Shown here: in pieces, positions 52,680 through 63,124 of the stretch
Layout: every line of letters starts with the position of its first letter
How positions within the stretch are numbered: the first letter of the stretch is position 1
DNA from: Neoaquamicrobium microcysteis
GTDB lineage: Bacteria > Pseudomonadota > Alphaproteobacteria > Rhizobiales > Rhizobiaceae
NCBI RefSeq assembly: GCF_008180155.1
Contig: NZ_VSZS01000065.1
Coordinates: 62,001-126,000 of the forward strand
Direction: 5' to 3'
DNA length: 64,000 nt
Program-made: the position numbers and the translations under genes
Notes under the pieces: model-generated
Seen by the model: the letters and a program-made list of their open reading frames with translations, nothing else
Told to the model about the DNA's origin: nothing
Database searches by the model: none

Positions 52680-53083
52680 CCGACATGACGGATGAAACTG
52701 CAACGACCCCTCAGACCGATGATGCGCTGCCGGCGAGTGGCGCAGCCGTTTCGGCATCCACGATCCCGAGCGACGAACTCGCGCGGCTGACCGACGATAT
52801 CGTCGGCGCGCTGAAGACGGTCTACGACCCCGAAATTCCTGCCGACATCTATGAGCTGGGCCTGATCTACCGGATCGACATCGAGGATGACCGTTCGGTC
52901 AAGATCGATATGACGCTCACCGCTCCCGGCTGTCCGGTGGCCGGCGAGATGCCCGGCTGGGTCGAAAACGCGGTCGGTGCGGTCGAAGGCGTGTCGGGCG
53001 TCGACGTGAAGATGGTTTTCGATCCGCCATGGACGCCGGATCGCATGTCCGAAGAGGCGCAGGTCGCCGTCGGCTGGTACTGA
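52676..53083 (+). CDS. DUF59/MIP18 family Fe-S assembly protein (SufT-like)
   Basis: A 135-residue protein with a flexible N-terminus (about 35 residues) and an MIP18 domain: KTVYDPEIPADIYELGLIY, the cysteine in LTAPGCPVAGEMPGWVE and the end DVKMVFDPPWTPDRMSEEAQ. These proteins help cluster maturation or delivery. It is translationally coupled to sufS. Confidence 0.93.
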   Translation: MTDMTDETATTPQTDDALPASGAAVSASTIPSDELARLTDDIVGALKTVYDPEIPADIYELGLIYRIDIEDDRSVKIDMTLTAPGCPVAGEMPGWVENAVGAVEGVSGVDVKMVFDPPWTPDRMSEEAQVAVGWY

Positions 53084-53171
53084 GTTGCTTGCAAGTGCTC
53101 CGAATCTTCACCATCTTCGGGTTACACACATCGTTCCGCCGGCCTTGAACCGGCGCTGAATGGAGAAGGCA

Positions 53172-53561
53172 ATGGGCAGATTTCAGGTAATGTCGATGAC
53201 CGACGCCGCAGCAGACCGCGTGCGCGAGATCGTTGCTGCGCGCGATGGCGCGCGGGGCATCCGCGTCGGCGTCAAGAAGGGCGGCTGCGCGGGCATGGAA
53301 TACACCATCGACCTCGTCAGCGAGCCCAACGCCGCCGACGACCACATCGAGCGGGGCGACGCTCATGTCTGGGTCGCGCCGGAGGCTGCCCTGTTCCTGC
53401 TCGGCACCGAGATGGATTTCGAGAGGACGACGCTGCGCACCGGCTTCACCTTCCACAACCCGAACCAGTCGTCGGCCTGCGGCTGCGGCGAATCCGTCGA
53501 GCTCAAGCCCGCCGATCTGAAGACGCTGGCCGAGGCGAGGGCGGCTGCGGGCGCAGCCTAG
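53172..53561 (+). CDS. sufA: A-type Fe-S carrier protein SufA
   Basis: A cluster carrier, 129 residues, with the three conserved cysteines: GGCAGMEY and SACGCGES near the C-terminus. ATG 53172 is chosen because GGAGAAGG stands just before it; an in-frame ATG at 53160 has no such site. Last gene of the suf operon; it overlaps the opposite-strand GFA gene by 4 bp. Confidence 0.93.
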   Translation: MGRFQVMSMTDAAADRVREIVAARDGARGIRVGVKKGGCAGMEYTIDLVSEPNAADDHIERGDAHVWVAPEAALFLLGTEMDFERTTLRTGFTFHNPNQSSACGCGESVELKPADLKTLAEARAAAGAA

Positions 53562-54055
53562 TCGATCCACAATCCACGCTTCCTGTGCCAGCCCTCTATC
53601 GATTCCTGCGGATAGAGGTCGAACGTCACGTCGCCCTTTTTCACGTTCGGCACCACCCATGACGCCTTGTATTTGAGCATCAGGTGCACGCGCTCCGGCG
53701 CTTCCGGCAGGTCGTTATCGATCGCCGACGCGAAGGGGTGGACGAGCTCCGGCCATGTCGGGTCGTAGAGCCAAAGTGCTGCGCCGCACTTCCTGCAGAA
53801 GCGTCGCTCGCCGCTGGATGTCCCGCCTTGCGGATGCTCTTCGTCATGAATTGCGGCCCTGTACAGCCCCAGATGCCGCTTGCCTTTCACCTTGAGCGTC
53901 CCGGCGATCCCCGCGAGGTTGATCGCATATCCGCCGCCGCCCTGCTGCTTGCGGCATATCGAGCAGTAGCACAGCTGGTAGGGCACGGGCGTGTGGCTCT
54001 TCACCTCGAAGCCAACCGCCCCGCAACGGCAGGAGCCTTTCAGCAGCATCGGCAT
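53558..54055 (-). CDS. GFA/CENP-V family zinc protein
   Basis: A 165-residue small zinc protein: GSCRCGAVGFEV, CYCSICRKQQGGGGY and ERRFCRKCGAALWLYDPTWP give the cysteine set of the glutathione-dependent formaldehyde-activating fold. Most members have no proven substrate; a glutathione adduct is assumed. ATG 54055 has AGGAAAG upstream; the TTG at 54073 is less likely. Confidence 0.88.
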   Translation of the reverse strand: MPMLLKGSCRCGAVGFEVKSHTPVPYQLCYCSICRKQQGGGGYAINLAGIAGTLKVKGKRHLGLYRAAIHDEEHPQGGTSSGERRFCRKCGAALWLYDPTWPELVHPFASAIDNDLPEAPERVHLMLKYKASWVVPNVKKGDVTFDLYPQESIEGWHRKRGLWID

Positions 54056-54130
54056 CGCGTCTTTCCTCTTCAACGCATTTCCGTCAATCTAACGACGTTG
54101 CGAGGCAATGTTTCCCGTCACAGGTGGCGC

Positions 54131-54475
54131 ATGGACAAAGAAGCGATAGCGGATTTGTTTGCGGGGCTGGGCCGCGTCACCGTCAAGCGCATGTTCGGCG
54201 GCAAGGGCATCTACCACGACGGGTTGATCGTCGCGCTGGAGGTCGATGGCGAGATTCTTCTCAAGGCCGATGCGCAGAGCGCGCCGGACTTCGAGGCGGC
54301 CGGATCGAGGCAGTGGGTCTATGAAGGGCACATGCGCAAGGGACCGGTGGCGATGCCATACTGGTCCATCCCGGACGATGCGCTGGACGATCCGGATGAA
54401 GTGACCGTCTGGGCGCGCAGGGCCTTCGAGGCATCCTTGCGCGCGCAGTCGTCGAAGAAGAGCAGGAAGAAGTAG
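54131..54475 (+). CDS. TfoX N-terminal domain protein
   Basis: A 114-residue protein consisting of one TfoX_N domain: VTVKRMFGGKGIYHDGLIVALEVDGEI, then KADAQSAPDF and MPYWSIPDDALDDPDEVTVWAR. The C-terminus is a short basic tail. Despite the name, stand-alone copies are not shown to control competence in rhizobia. It converges with the DEAD-box gene. Confidence 0.88.
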   Translation: MDKEAIADLFAGLGRVTVKRMFGGKGIYHDGLIVALEVDGEILLKADAQSAPDFEAAGSRQWVYEGHMRKGPVAMPYWSIPDDALDDPDEVTVWARRAFEASLRAQSSKKSRKK

Positions 54476-54488
54476 TCCCGAAAGGCCG

Positions 54489-56075
<1,587 letters not shown>

Positions 56076-56265
56076 GTGATGGCTGTCTTTGCTGGTTCGC
56101 GAAAGTTATGGCGCCGCCGCACTTGCGCCTGTCAAACCCGGCGCATGGCGCACGGATGCTCGTTGGTGGCGTTAAGGCGCGAATGCGGCAATGTCAACGG
56201 CAAGCGCCGGAAAACGCCGGATTTGCGCGATTTTCACCGAGATATGATTAAGGAGCGCGCTGATT

Positions 56266-57039
56266 TCAATAGCGAAACTGCTCCGTCAGGATTCGCTCGT
56301 CCCACGAATGGCTCTCGTCGAACAGCAGCGTGACGGTCGAGCGGCGCGACTCGCGCACCGTCACCGATGTCACCGACTTCACCTCGACATGGTCGGCAAC
56401 GGCGTTTACCGGCCGCTTGTCCGCTTCCAGAATGTCGAAGCGCACGGTCGCGCGGTTGGGCAGCAGCGCGCCGCGCCACCGTCGCGGGCGGAAGGGGCTC
56501 ACCGGCGTCAGCGCCAGCAGCGGCGCGTCCAGCGGCAGGATGGGGCCATGGGCAGAAAGGTTGTAGGCGGTCGAGCCAGCCGGCGTCGCCACCATCACCC
56601 CGTCGCAGATCAGTTCGTCCAGTCGCACCTTGCCGTCGATCGAGATGCGGATCTTGGCAGCCTGTGCGGACTGGCGGAACAGTGACACCTCGTTGATGGC
56701 GCGGCCGGTCATCGCCGGGCCGTCGGCGGTCTCGACCTGCATCACCAGCGGGCGGATCGTTTCAGGCGTGGCGGCGGCGATGCGCGTCAGCAGGTCGGCT
56801 TCCGAATATTCGTTCATCAGGAAGCCGATGGTGCCGCGGTTCATGCCGTAGATGGCGCGGCCCGAATCCATGTTCTCCTGGATCGCCTGCAGCATGAACC
56901 CGTCGCCGCCCAGCGCCACCACCACGTCGGCATCTTCGACCGGGCTGTGCCCGTAAAGAGCGGCCAGCCGTGCCGCGGCTTCGCGCGCATCGATGTTGTC
57001 TGCCGAGATGAAGGAAAGTGCGGTTTTCGTGTCGCGCAT
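56266..57039 (-). CDS. nadK: NAD kinase
   Basis: Phosphorylates NAD to NADP. The 257-residue protein has the catalytic GGDGFML motif (about residue 42), GMNRGTIGFLMNE, the conserved AINEVSLFR and the TPAGSTAYNLSAHGPI loop. ATG 57039 places the family start (MRDTKTALSFISAD); longer upstream residues are unlike the family. Confidence 0.95.
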   Translation of the reverse strand: MRDTKTALSFISADNIDAREAAARLAALYGHSPVEDADVVVALGGDGFMLQAIQENMDSGRAIYGMNRGTIGFLMNEYSEADLLTRIAAATPETIRPLVMQVETADGPAMTGRAINEVSLFRQSAQAAKIRISIDGKVRLDELICDGVMVATPAGSTAYNLSAHGPILPLDAPLLALTPVSPFRPRRWRGALLPNRATVRFDILEADKRPVNAVADHVEVKSVTSVTVRESRRSTVTLLFDESHSWDERILTEQFRY

Positions 57040-57180
57040 CGGTTCCCGCGGCGGGTATCTGCAACTGGTAGTGCGCGCACGGGGTAGCACGCCGGCGTTG
57101 CGGAAGAAAGCGCCGCGGCCTCACGGGCCCGCACATTCCGCTTTACTGCGCTGCCAGTTGTGCTAACCCCCTCTGCCGAT

Positions 57181-57214
57181 GCCCTTGTAGCTCAGTTGGT
57201 AGAGCACCTGATTT
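57181..57214 (+). pseudogene. 5' fragment of a tRNA gene, probably tRNA-Thr
   Basis: Thirty-four bases read as acceptor strand, D arm and the start of the anticodon arm of a tRNA (TAGCTCAGTTGGTAGAGC is the D-arm consensus), then stop matching at the anticodon loop (GATTT followed by unrelated CCGGTC). No 3' half pairing with GCCCTTG follows. It is a scar of an insertion or replacement at a tRNA locus. Confidence 0.75.
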
Positions 57215-57304
57215 CCGGTCGTATTTCTGTAGTCTCTAAAGCGTTGAAATTACAGCGGTATTGACAGCGGCAATGCGAGCGGTGTAACGGCGGGGTAAAT
57301 GGCG

Positions 57305-57379
57305 GCCGGTGTAGCACAGCGGTAGTGCAGCGGTTTTGTAAACCGAAGGTCGGGAGTTCGATCCTCTCCACCGGCACCA
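57305..57379 (+). tRNA. tRNA-Thr (TGT)
   Basis: A 75-base cloverleaf with encoded CCA. Acceptor stem GCCGGTG with CACCGGC, D arm GCAC..GTGC, anticodon loop TTTGTAA giving TGT, T arm with GAGTTCGATCCTC. It lies 90 bp after a truncated tRNA 5' half whose own 3' half is missing. Confidence 0.92.
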
Positions 57380-57455
57380 TTTCTTGATGGCACGATGCTG
57401 GCAACGGTCCAGCGCAATCGAGGTCGAGAGGCGAAATGATGTCGCCGTTGCCTTG

Positions 57456-57476
57456 ATGTATCATTGCATGATACAT
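57456..57476. promoter_or_regulatory. Palindromic operator of the HigBA genes
   Basis: Perfect 9-bp arms ATGTATCAT and ATGATACAT around TGC, 7 bp before the toxin start. Such sites are where HigA antitoxins bind to autorepress the operon. Confidence 0.75.
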
Positions 57477-57483
57477 ATGTGCG

Positions 57484-57765
57484 ATGATCCAGAGCGCCAA
57501 GGGCAAGCTGGCCGCTCAAGCTGTAAACGGCGATTTCGGAAAAGGCTTCCCCAGTGATCTGGTAAAGCGGGCGCGCGCCATGTTTTCGGCGCTGCAAGCT
57601 GCGGCGGTTCTGGAGGATTTGCGTTTTCCACCCGGGAACCATCTTGAGGAATTGAGCGGCGACAGGAAAGGGCAACACTCCATTCGGATAAATGCCCAAT
57701 GGCGCATCTGTTTCTTGTGGACGGATAACGGCCCTGCCGATGTTGAAATTGTGGACTATCATTGA
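57484..57765 (+). CDS. higB: RelE/HigB-type toxin
   Basis: A 93-residue ribosome-dependent mRNA interferase of the HigB family: a helical N-terminus, KRARAMFSALQAAAVLEDLRF, then LSGDRKGQHSIRINAQWRIC with the basic catalytic residues, and FLWTDNGPADVEIVDYH. Toxin before antitoxin is the hig order. The ATG at 57484 follows the palindrome directly, so the mRNA leader must be very short. Confidence 0.92.
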   Translation: MIQSAKGKLAAQAVNGDFGKGFPSDLVKRARAMFSALQAAAVLEDLRFPPGNHLEELSGDRKGQHSIRINAQWRICFLWTDNGPADVEIVDYH

Positions 57766-57776
57766 AGGACATGGCC

Positions 57777-58076
57777 ATGATTCATCTTGTCGATCCGGCA
57801 CACCCCGGCGAAGTGCTGAAGGAGCTGTTTCTTGATCCGCTTGGAATGAGCGCGGGCAAGCTTGCCGGTCAGCTTCGCGTGCCGCGCACGCGCATCGAGC
57901 GCTTGGTGAAGGGTGAAACGGCATTGACGCCGGACACCGCTTTGCGTCTTTCGCGGTTTTTCGGAAACACCGCTGAATTCTGGATGAACCTGCAGTATTC
58001 GTACGAGTTGGAGCAGATCAGGCGCGAATTGGACGTGTCCGCAATTGAGCCGTTGCAATCTTCACAGGCAGCTTGA
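57777..58076 (+). CDS. higA: HigA-type antitoxin
   Basis: A 99-residue XRE antitoxin: MIHLVDPAHPGEVLKELFLD, the helix-turn-helix GMSAGKLAGQLRVPRTRIERLVKGE, then LSRFFGNTAEFWMNLQYSYE, the family hallmark. ATG 57777 is preferred since GAAGGA lies seven bases before it; the frame also allows 57771. It should bind the palindrome upstream of higB. Confidence 0.93.
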   Translation: MIHLVDPAHPGEVLKELFLDPLGMSAGKLAGQLRVPRTRIERLVKGETALTPDTALRLSRFFGNTAEFWMNLQYSYELEQIRRELDVSAIEPLQSSQAA

Positions 58077-58237
58077 ACCGCACAAGCTGACTGGGAGCCG
58101 GCAGACCTCTGGATTTATGAGTTCGTCGATGCCGTCGATCAGAACTCCTGAATGGCGGCGTTAAAGCGAAATCCTTCAGTTCTCCGGCAATCGTCCCCAT
58201 ATACGTGTGACAAACCTTCCGGCAGGGAGCATCGGGC

Positions 58238-58414
58238 ATGATCAGGATCGTTCTTTTCACTCTCGCGCTTGCCGCTGCCGTTTATCTCGTCATGCAGATC
58301 GTGCGGGAAGCGGGCAAGGCCGAGATCGACTGGCGCGGCGTGGCCGCCGTCGCAGGGTTCGTGCTGCTCGCCTTCTATCTGCGCCAGGTGACGGACATCG
58401 GCGGTCTGGTCTGA
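58238..58414 (+). CDS. Small two-helix membrane protein (58 residues)
   Basis: A short frame with GGGAG before ATG 58238. Two membrane helices (IVLFTLALAAAVYLVMQIV and WRGVAAVAGFVLLAFYLRQV) are separated by a charged REAGKAEID loop. Composition and ribosome site argue that it is expressed. Function unknown. Confidence 0.65.
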   Translation: MIRIVLFTLALAAAVYLVMQIVREAGKAEIDWRGVAAVAGFVLLAFYLRQVTDIGGLV

Positions 58415-58441
58415 CCGCGATTGCTGGGCGCGAAAATGGTT

Positions 58442-59272
58442 TCAGTTTGAGGGCCGCGTTCCGCCGATCGCCCCGGTGATCGACGCTGCGGCTTCCGCCA
58501 CCAGCGGGCCGAACAGTGCGGCCTTTTCCTGCGTCACTCTCACCGACGGACCGGAAACCGAGATGCCGGCTATAGGTTCGCCGAACTCGTTGAATATGGC
58601 TGCCGCAACGCATCGCATGCCCACGAACCTTTCCTCGTCGTCCAGCGCGTAACCGCGTTGTCTGGCCGCCGCCAGGTCGGCAAGTAGCTCCGGCATCCGT
58701 GCGCGCGTCGCCGGCGTGTATGCCTCGAGCCCGTCGCGGGCCGTCATGGCCGCGACCGCCTTTTCGGGCAGGTGCGACAGGATCGCCTTGCCGATGCCGG
58801 ATGCGTGCAGCGGGCTGGTGGCGCCCGGCCGGAAGAACGCGCGTATCGCCTCATGCGTCTCGATCTGGCTGATGAAGACAACCTCGCCATCCTGCGCCAC
58901 ACCCAGATTGGCCGTCTCGCCCGTCTGCTGCATGATCTGCTGCATCATCGTGCGCGACCTGTCGGCAAGCCTCCGGCGGCGCAGGAAGCCAGCGCCTATG
59001 CGGAACGCGCCCGCACCCACGCTCCAGAGCTGGTCCGTCCCGTCGAACTCCACCATCCCATGCGTCTCCAGCGTGGTCAGCATTCGATAGGTGGTGGAAG
59101 CAGGCAATCCCGACGCCGTCGACACCTCGCTGAGCGAAAGCCCGTCGCCGGCGGAAACGAGCGCGAGGATGTTCATCGCGCGGTCGAGCGACTGGATGGA
59201 GCCCGCATCCGATGGGCCGTGAAACGACCGCGGCCTGCCGCGCTGGCGCTTTTCTTCCCGTTCTGCGGCCAT
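58442..59272 (-). CDS. IclR-family regulator of glyoxylate utilisation
   Basis: A 276-residue IclR protein: N-terminal winged helix-turn-helix (LDRAMNILALVSAG, LSEVSTASGLPASTTYRMLT, about residues 30-75) and a C-terminal GAF-like effector domain (ARDGLEAYTPATRARMPELL, YALDDEERFVGMRCVAAAIF). It diverges from gcl-hyi-glxR, as AllR-like regulators do. ATG 59272 has GAGGTGA before it. Confidence 0.9.
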   Translation of the reverse strand: MAAEREEKRQRGRPRSFHGPSDAGSIQSLDRAMNILALVSAGDGLSLSEVSTASGLPASTTYRMLTTLETHGMVEFDGTDQLWSVGAGAFRIGAGFLRRRRLADRSRTMMQQIMQQTGETANLGVAQDGEVVFISQIETHEAIRAFFRPGATSPLHASGIGKAILSHLPEKAVAAMTARDGLEAYTPATRARMPELLADLAAARQRGYALDDEERFVGMRCVAAAIFNEFGEPIAGISVSGPSVRVTQEKAALFGPLVAEAAASITGAIGGTRPSN

Positions 59273-59453
59273 GGTCACCTCGTGAGAATATTTCCTGCAG
59301 CGACACGGCACCCACGGCAGAAAATGGGAATCCGTTGCCAACCAGGCATTTAACCGATTTTATCGTATCGTAAAAAACTTTTCCAGAAAAATTGCAAAAT
59401 CCGCAATGGCGCGACATGCTTCCGGTAAATCAGGGATGTCCGAGGAGGTTGTC
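59273..59453. promoter_or_regulatory. Divergent control region between the IclR gene and gcl
   Basis: This 181-bp gap is unusually AT-rich for the window around 59355-59400. It holds short inverted repeats such as TTTTC-CA-GAAAA and TTTTA..TAAAA, plausible IclR sites; none is a certain match. GAGGAGG serves the gcl start. Confidence 0.45.
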
Positions 59454-61235
59454 ATGGCGAGGATGCGTGCCGTCGATGCCGCAGTGCTGGTTCTGGAGCG
59501 TGAGGGCGTGTCCTGCGCCTTCGGCGTGCCAGGCGCGGCAATCAACCCGTTCTATTCGGCGCTGAAGGGGAGGGGAGGCATCCGCCACATCCTGGCGCGT
59601 CATGTCGAGGCCGCTTCGCACATGGCCGAAGGGTACACGCGGGCCAAAGCCGGCAATGTCGGGCTGTGCATCGGCACGTCGGGGCCCGCCGGCACCGACA
59701 TGATTACCGGGCTCTATTCGGCGTCTGCCGATTCCATACCCATCCTCTGCATCACCGGCCAGGCGCCGCGCGCGCGTCTTTCGAAGGAGGATTTTCAGGC
59801 GGTCGACATCGCGGCCATCGCCGCGCCGGTGGCCAAATGGGCCGTTACCGTGATGGAGCCCTATCAGGTGCCGATGGCGTTTCAGAAGGCGTTTCACCTA
59901 ATGCGTTCGGGCAGGCCGGGTCCGGTCCTGATAGACCTCCCCATCGATGTCCAGCTTGCCGAGATCGAGTTCGACATCGACACCTACGAGCCGCTGCCGG
60001 TCTGGAAGCCTGCCATGACGCGGGCGCAGGCCGAAAAGGCGCTGTCGATGCTGAATGAGGCCGAGCGGCCGCTGATCGTCGCCGGAGGCGGCATCGTCAA
60101 CGCCGATGCGTCTGACCTTCTGACGGAGTTTGCCGAGATCACCGGCGTGCCCGTCGTGCCGACGCTCATGGGCTGGGGCACGATCCCGGACGATCACCCG
60201 CTGATGGCCGGCATGTGCGGGCTGCAGACGGCGCACCGCTACGGCAACGCCACCATGCTGGCGTCGGACTTCGTCCTGGGTGTCGGCAACCGCTGGGCCA
60301 ATCGCCACACGGGCTCGGTCGATCGCTACACGGCAGGCCGCAAGTTCGTTCACATCGATATAGAGCCGACCCAGATCGGCCGCGTCTTTGCGCCAGACTA
60401 CGGCGTCGTGTCGGATGCCGGCGCGGCGCTGAAGACGCTGCTCGACGTTGCGACCGAGTGGAAGATTGCGGGCCGTCTGCGCGACTGGTCGGGCTGGGCC
60501 GGCGCGTGCCGCGAGCGCAGGAAGACCATGAAGCGCAAGACGCATTTCGACGCCGTGCCGCTCAAGCCGCAGCGCATCTACGAGGAGATGAACCGCGCTT
60601 TCGGCCGTGACACGACCTATGTCACCACCATCGGCCTGTCCCAGATCGCGGGCGCGCAGTTCCTGCACGTCTATCGCCCGCGCGACTGGATCAATTGCGG
60701 GCAGGCCGGTCCGCTCGGCTGGACCTTGCCCGCAGCACTCGGCGTGCGTGCGGCAGACCTCGAACGCAGGATCGTGGCGCTGTCCGGCGACTACGACTTC
60801 CAGTTCCTGATCGAGGAGCTGGCGGTAGGCGCGCAGCACCGGCTGCCCTACATCCACGTCGTTATCAACAACGCCTATCTCGGTCTCATCCGCCAGGCCC
60901 AGCGCGGGTTCGACATGGATTTCGAGGTGTCGCTGGCCTTCGACAACGTCAACACGGTAGGCCACGCCGAAGTCGGCTACGGTGTCGATCACGTAGCGGT
61001 CGCCGAAGCCATGGGCTGCAAGGCGGTGCGCGTGCGGCGGCCGGAAGAGTTCGCGGCCGGTTTTGCCGAGGCGGAGCGGCTGATGAACGAGTTTCAGGTG
61101 CCTGTGGTTCTGGAGTTCATCGTCGAGCGCGTCACCAACATCTCGATGGGCGCGGAGATCGACGCTATCGTCGAGTTCGAGGAACTGGCCGAGCGCAACG
61201 AGGACGCACCGACGGCCATAGCGCTGCTGGATTGA
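59454..61235 (+). CDS. gcl: Glyoxylate carboligase (tartronate-semialdehyde synthase)
   Basis: Joins two glyoxylates to tartronate semialdehyde and CO2 using thiamine diphosphate. The 593 residues match the E. coli length. The N-terminal [15 protein letters not shown] has valine where most ThDP enzymes carry the catalytic glutamate, a known hallmark of Gcl. The ThDP motif [18 protein letters not shown]...NN is present. ATG 59454 ([10 protein letters not shown]) with GAGGAGG upstream; hyi follows 11 bp after the stop. Confidence 0.96.
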   Translation: MARMRAVDAAVLVLEREGVSCAFGVPGAAINPFYSALKGRGGIRHILARHVEAASHMAEGYTRAKAGNVGLCIGTSGPAGTDMITGLYSASADSIPILCITGQAPRARLSKEDFQAVDIAAIAAPVAKWAVTVMEPYQVPMAFQKAFHLMRSGRPGPVLIDLPIDVQLAEIEFDIDTYEPLPVWKPAMTRAQAEKALSMLNEAERPLIVAGGGIVNADASDLLTEFAEITGVPVVPTLMGWGTIPDDHPLMAGMCGLQTAHRYGNATMLASDFVLGVGNRWANRHTGSVDRYTAGRKFVHIDIEPTQIGRVFAPDYGVVSDAGAALKTLLDVATEWKIAGRLRDWSGWAGACRERRKTMKRKTHFDAVPLKPQRIYEEMNRAFGRDTTYVTTIGLSQIAGAQFLHVYRPRDWINCGQAGPLGWTLPAALGVRAADLERRIVALSGDYDFQFLIEELAVGAQHRLPYIHVVINNAYLGLIRQAQRGFDMDFEVSLAFDNVNTVGHAEVGYGVDHVAVAEAMGCKAVRVRRPEEFAAGFAEAERLMNEFQVPVVLEFIVERVTNISMGAEIDAIVEFEELAERNEDAPTAIALLD

Positions 61236-61246
61236 GGGGAGGAACC

Positions 61247-62059
61247 ATGCCGAGATTTTCAGCCAACCTGTCCATGCTCTTTCAGGAGCACGATTTTCTC
61301 GATCGGTTCGACGCGGCCGCAGGCGCAGGTTTCACCGCCGTCGAATACGTCTCGCCCTACGGGCACGAGATCGACGCGGTCGCCGCAAGGCTGCGGCGCA
61401 ACGGGCTCACGCAGGCCCTGTTCAACCTGCCGGCCGGCGACTGGGCGGCTGGCGAGCGCGGGATTGCGGCGCTGCCCGGCCGCGAGGGCGAGTTCCGCCG
61501 CGGGATCGAGACCGCGATCGACTACGCCAGGGCGCTGGGCTGCGGACAGGTCAACTGCCTTGCCGGCATCGTACCCGCCGAAATCGACCGGAACGCAGCG
61601 CGAACCGTCTTCGTCGAAAACCTGAAATTTGCCGCCGACAGGCTGGAAAACGCCGGCATCCGGCTGCTGATCGAGCCGATCAACGACCGGATCGACATGC
61701 CCGGCTTCTTCCTGACGACCTCGCGCCAGGCGCTCGAAATCATGGAGGCTGTCGGCTCGCCGAACCTCTTTCTCCAGTACGACATCTACCACATGCACGT
61801 CATGGAGGGGGATCTCGCCCGCACGATAGAGGAGAACCTCGATCGCATCGCACATGTGCAGATCGCGGACTATCCCGGCCGCCACGAGCCGGGCACGGGC
61901 GAGATCGATTTTCCGTTCCTGTTCGATCACCTGGACCGGCTCGGCTATGCCGGCTGGGTAGGGGCGGAGTACCGGCCGAAGGGCGGCACTATGGAGGGGC
62001 TTGGGTGGCTTTCCGGAACCCTCGGACACAAGGGGCGGCTGCAAGATGCGGACCATTGA
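61247..62059 (+). CDS. hyi: Hydroxypyruvate isomerase
   Basis: Interconverts hydroxypyruvate and tartronate semialdehyde. The 270-residue TIM-barrel protein shows FSANLSMLFQEHDFLDRFDA, the catalytic glutamates in LLIEPINDRIDMPGFFL and VGAEYRPKG, and the metal histidine region YDIYHMHVMEGD. Second gene of the gcl operon; its end overlaps the start of glxR by 14 bp. Confidence 0.95.
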   Translation: MPRFSANLSMLFQEHDFLDRFDAAAGAGFTAVEYVSPYGHEIDAVAARLRRNGLTQALFNLPAGDWAAGERGIAALPGREGEFRRGIETAIDYARALGCGQVNCLAGIVPAEIDRNAARTVFVENLKFAADRLENAGIRLLIEPINDRIDMPGFFLTTSRQALEIMEAVGSPNLFLQYDIYHMHVMEGDLARTIEENLDRIAHVQIADYPGRHEPGTGEIDFPFLFDHLDRLGYAGWVGAEYRPKGGTMEGLGWLSGTLGHKGRLQDADH

Positions 62060-62942
62060 AAAGATCGGCTTTATCGGCCTTGGTATCATGGGCAGGCACA
62101 TGGCCGGGCATCTGCTCGAAACCGGCTTTGAATTGGTATCGTCCGACCACCGCAAGCAGCCGCCTGCAGAGCTGGTCGCCGCCGGTCTGGCCACGGTTTC
62201 GGGCCATGCGGCCGTGGCGCGCGCATCCGGCGTCGTCATCATCATGGTGCCCGATACCCCCCAGGTCGAAGACGTTCTTTTCGGGCCGGGCGGGGTCGCC
62301 GAGGGCCTGTCACCCGGCAAGCTGGTGATCGACATGAGCTCGATCTCGCCGATCGCGACGAGGGAGTTCGCGCAGCGCATCGAGGCGCTCGGCTGCACCT
62401 ATCTCGACGCGCCGGTGTCGGGCGGCGAGGTGGGCGCGAAGGCTGCCTCGCTGACCATCATGGTCGGCGGGCCGGAAGCCGCCTTCGAGCGCGCACGGCC
62501 CATCTTCGAGGCGATGGGAAAGAACGTCACGCTCGTAGGCGGCAACGGGGTCGGCCAGACCACCAAGGTCGCGAACCAGATCGTCGTCGCGCTGACCATC
62601 GAGGCGGTGGCCGAGGCCCTGGTGTTCGCGTCCAAGGCGGGCGCAGACCCGGCAAAGGTCCGTCAGGCGTTGATGGGAGGGCTGGCCGCCTCGCGCATTC
62701 TCGAGGTTCACGGCGAGCGGATGATCGCGCGCAGCTTCGATCCCGGCTTCAGGATCGAACTTCACCAGAAGGACCTGAACCTGGCGCTCGAAGGGGCAAG
62801 GGCGCTCGGTGTGGCGCTGCCAAACACGGCGACGACGCAGCAGCTGTTCAACGCCTGCGCGGCCGATGGCGATGCGTCGCAGGACCATTCGGCGCTGGTG
62901 CGCGCGCTGGAGCGCTTGGCCGGCCACGAAATCGGCGCGTAG
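62046..62942 (+). CDS. glxR: 2-hydroxy-3-oxopropionate (tartronate semialdehyde) reductase
   Basis: Reduces tartronate semialdehyde to glycerate. The 298-residue beta-hydroxyacid dehydrogenase has the nucleotide motif GFIGLGIMGRHMAGHL, the family motif YLDAPVSGGEVGAKAASLTI, and the catalytic lysine in GQTTKVANQIVV. ATG 62046 matches the family start. A glycerate kinase, often next, is not in the window. Confidence 0.94.
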   Translation: MRTIEKIGFIGLGIMGRHMAGHLLETGFELVSSDHRKQPPAELVAAGLATVSGHAAVARASGVVIIMVPDTPQVEDVLFGPGGVAEGLSPGKLVIDMSSISPIATREFAQRIEALGCTYLDAPVSGGEVGAKAASLTIMVGGPEAAFERARPIFEAMGKNVTLVGGNGVGQTTKVANQIVVALTIEAVAEALVFASKAGADPAKVRQALMGGLAASRILEVHGERMIARSFDPGFRIELHQKDLNLALEGARALGVALPNTATTQQLFNACAADGDASQDHSALVRALERLAGHEIGA

Positions 62943-62962
62943 GCCAGGAGGCTTTCGTCAAA

Positions 62963-63110
62963 ACGCCCCCTCCGGCGCTTCGCGCCACCTTACCCGTAAA
63001 CGGAGGAGGATCCCCGTTGCGGCAGTCCCCGACCTGGGTTCCTCCCCTGCGAAGCGCGGGAGGGGAATCGCCGAAGGCGGTGGAGGGGGTGTGGGCGCAG
63101 AATGTCCGTC
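62963..63110. repeat. Intergenic mosaic repeat
   Basis: The gap after glxR contains facing CCCCCTCC and GGAGGGGG ends with inner segments (GCGCTTCGCGCC; CCTCCCC..GGGAGGGG), the look of rhizobial extragenic palindromic elements. It lies between convergent genes and may fold into a long hairpin. Confidence 0.5.
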
Positions 63111-63124
63111 CGGGCGCGTAGGCC

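Noticed and set aside
57192-57506. Minus-strand frame with VERIELPTFGLQNRC
   Set aside because: This text is the known false translation of the reverse strand of tRNA genes.
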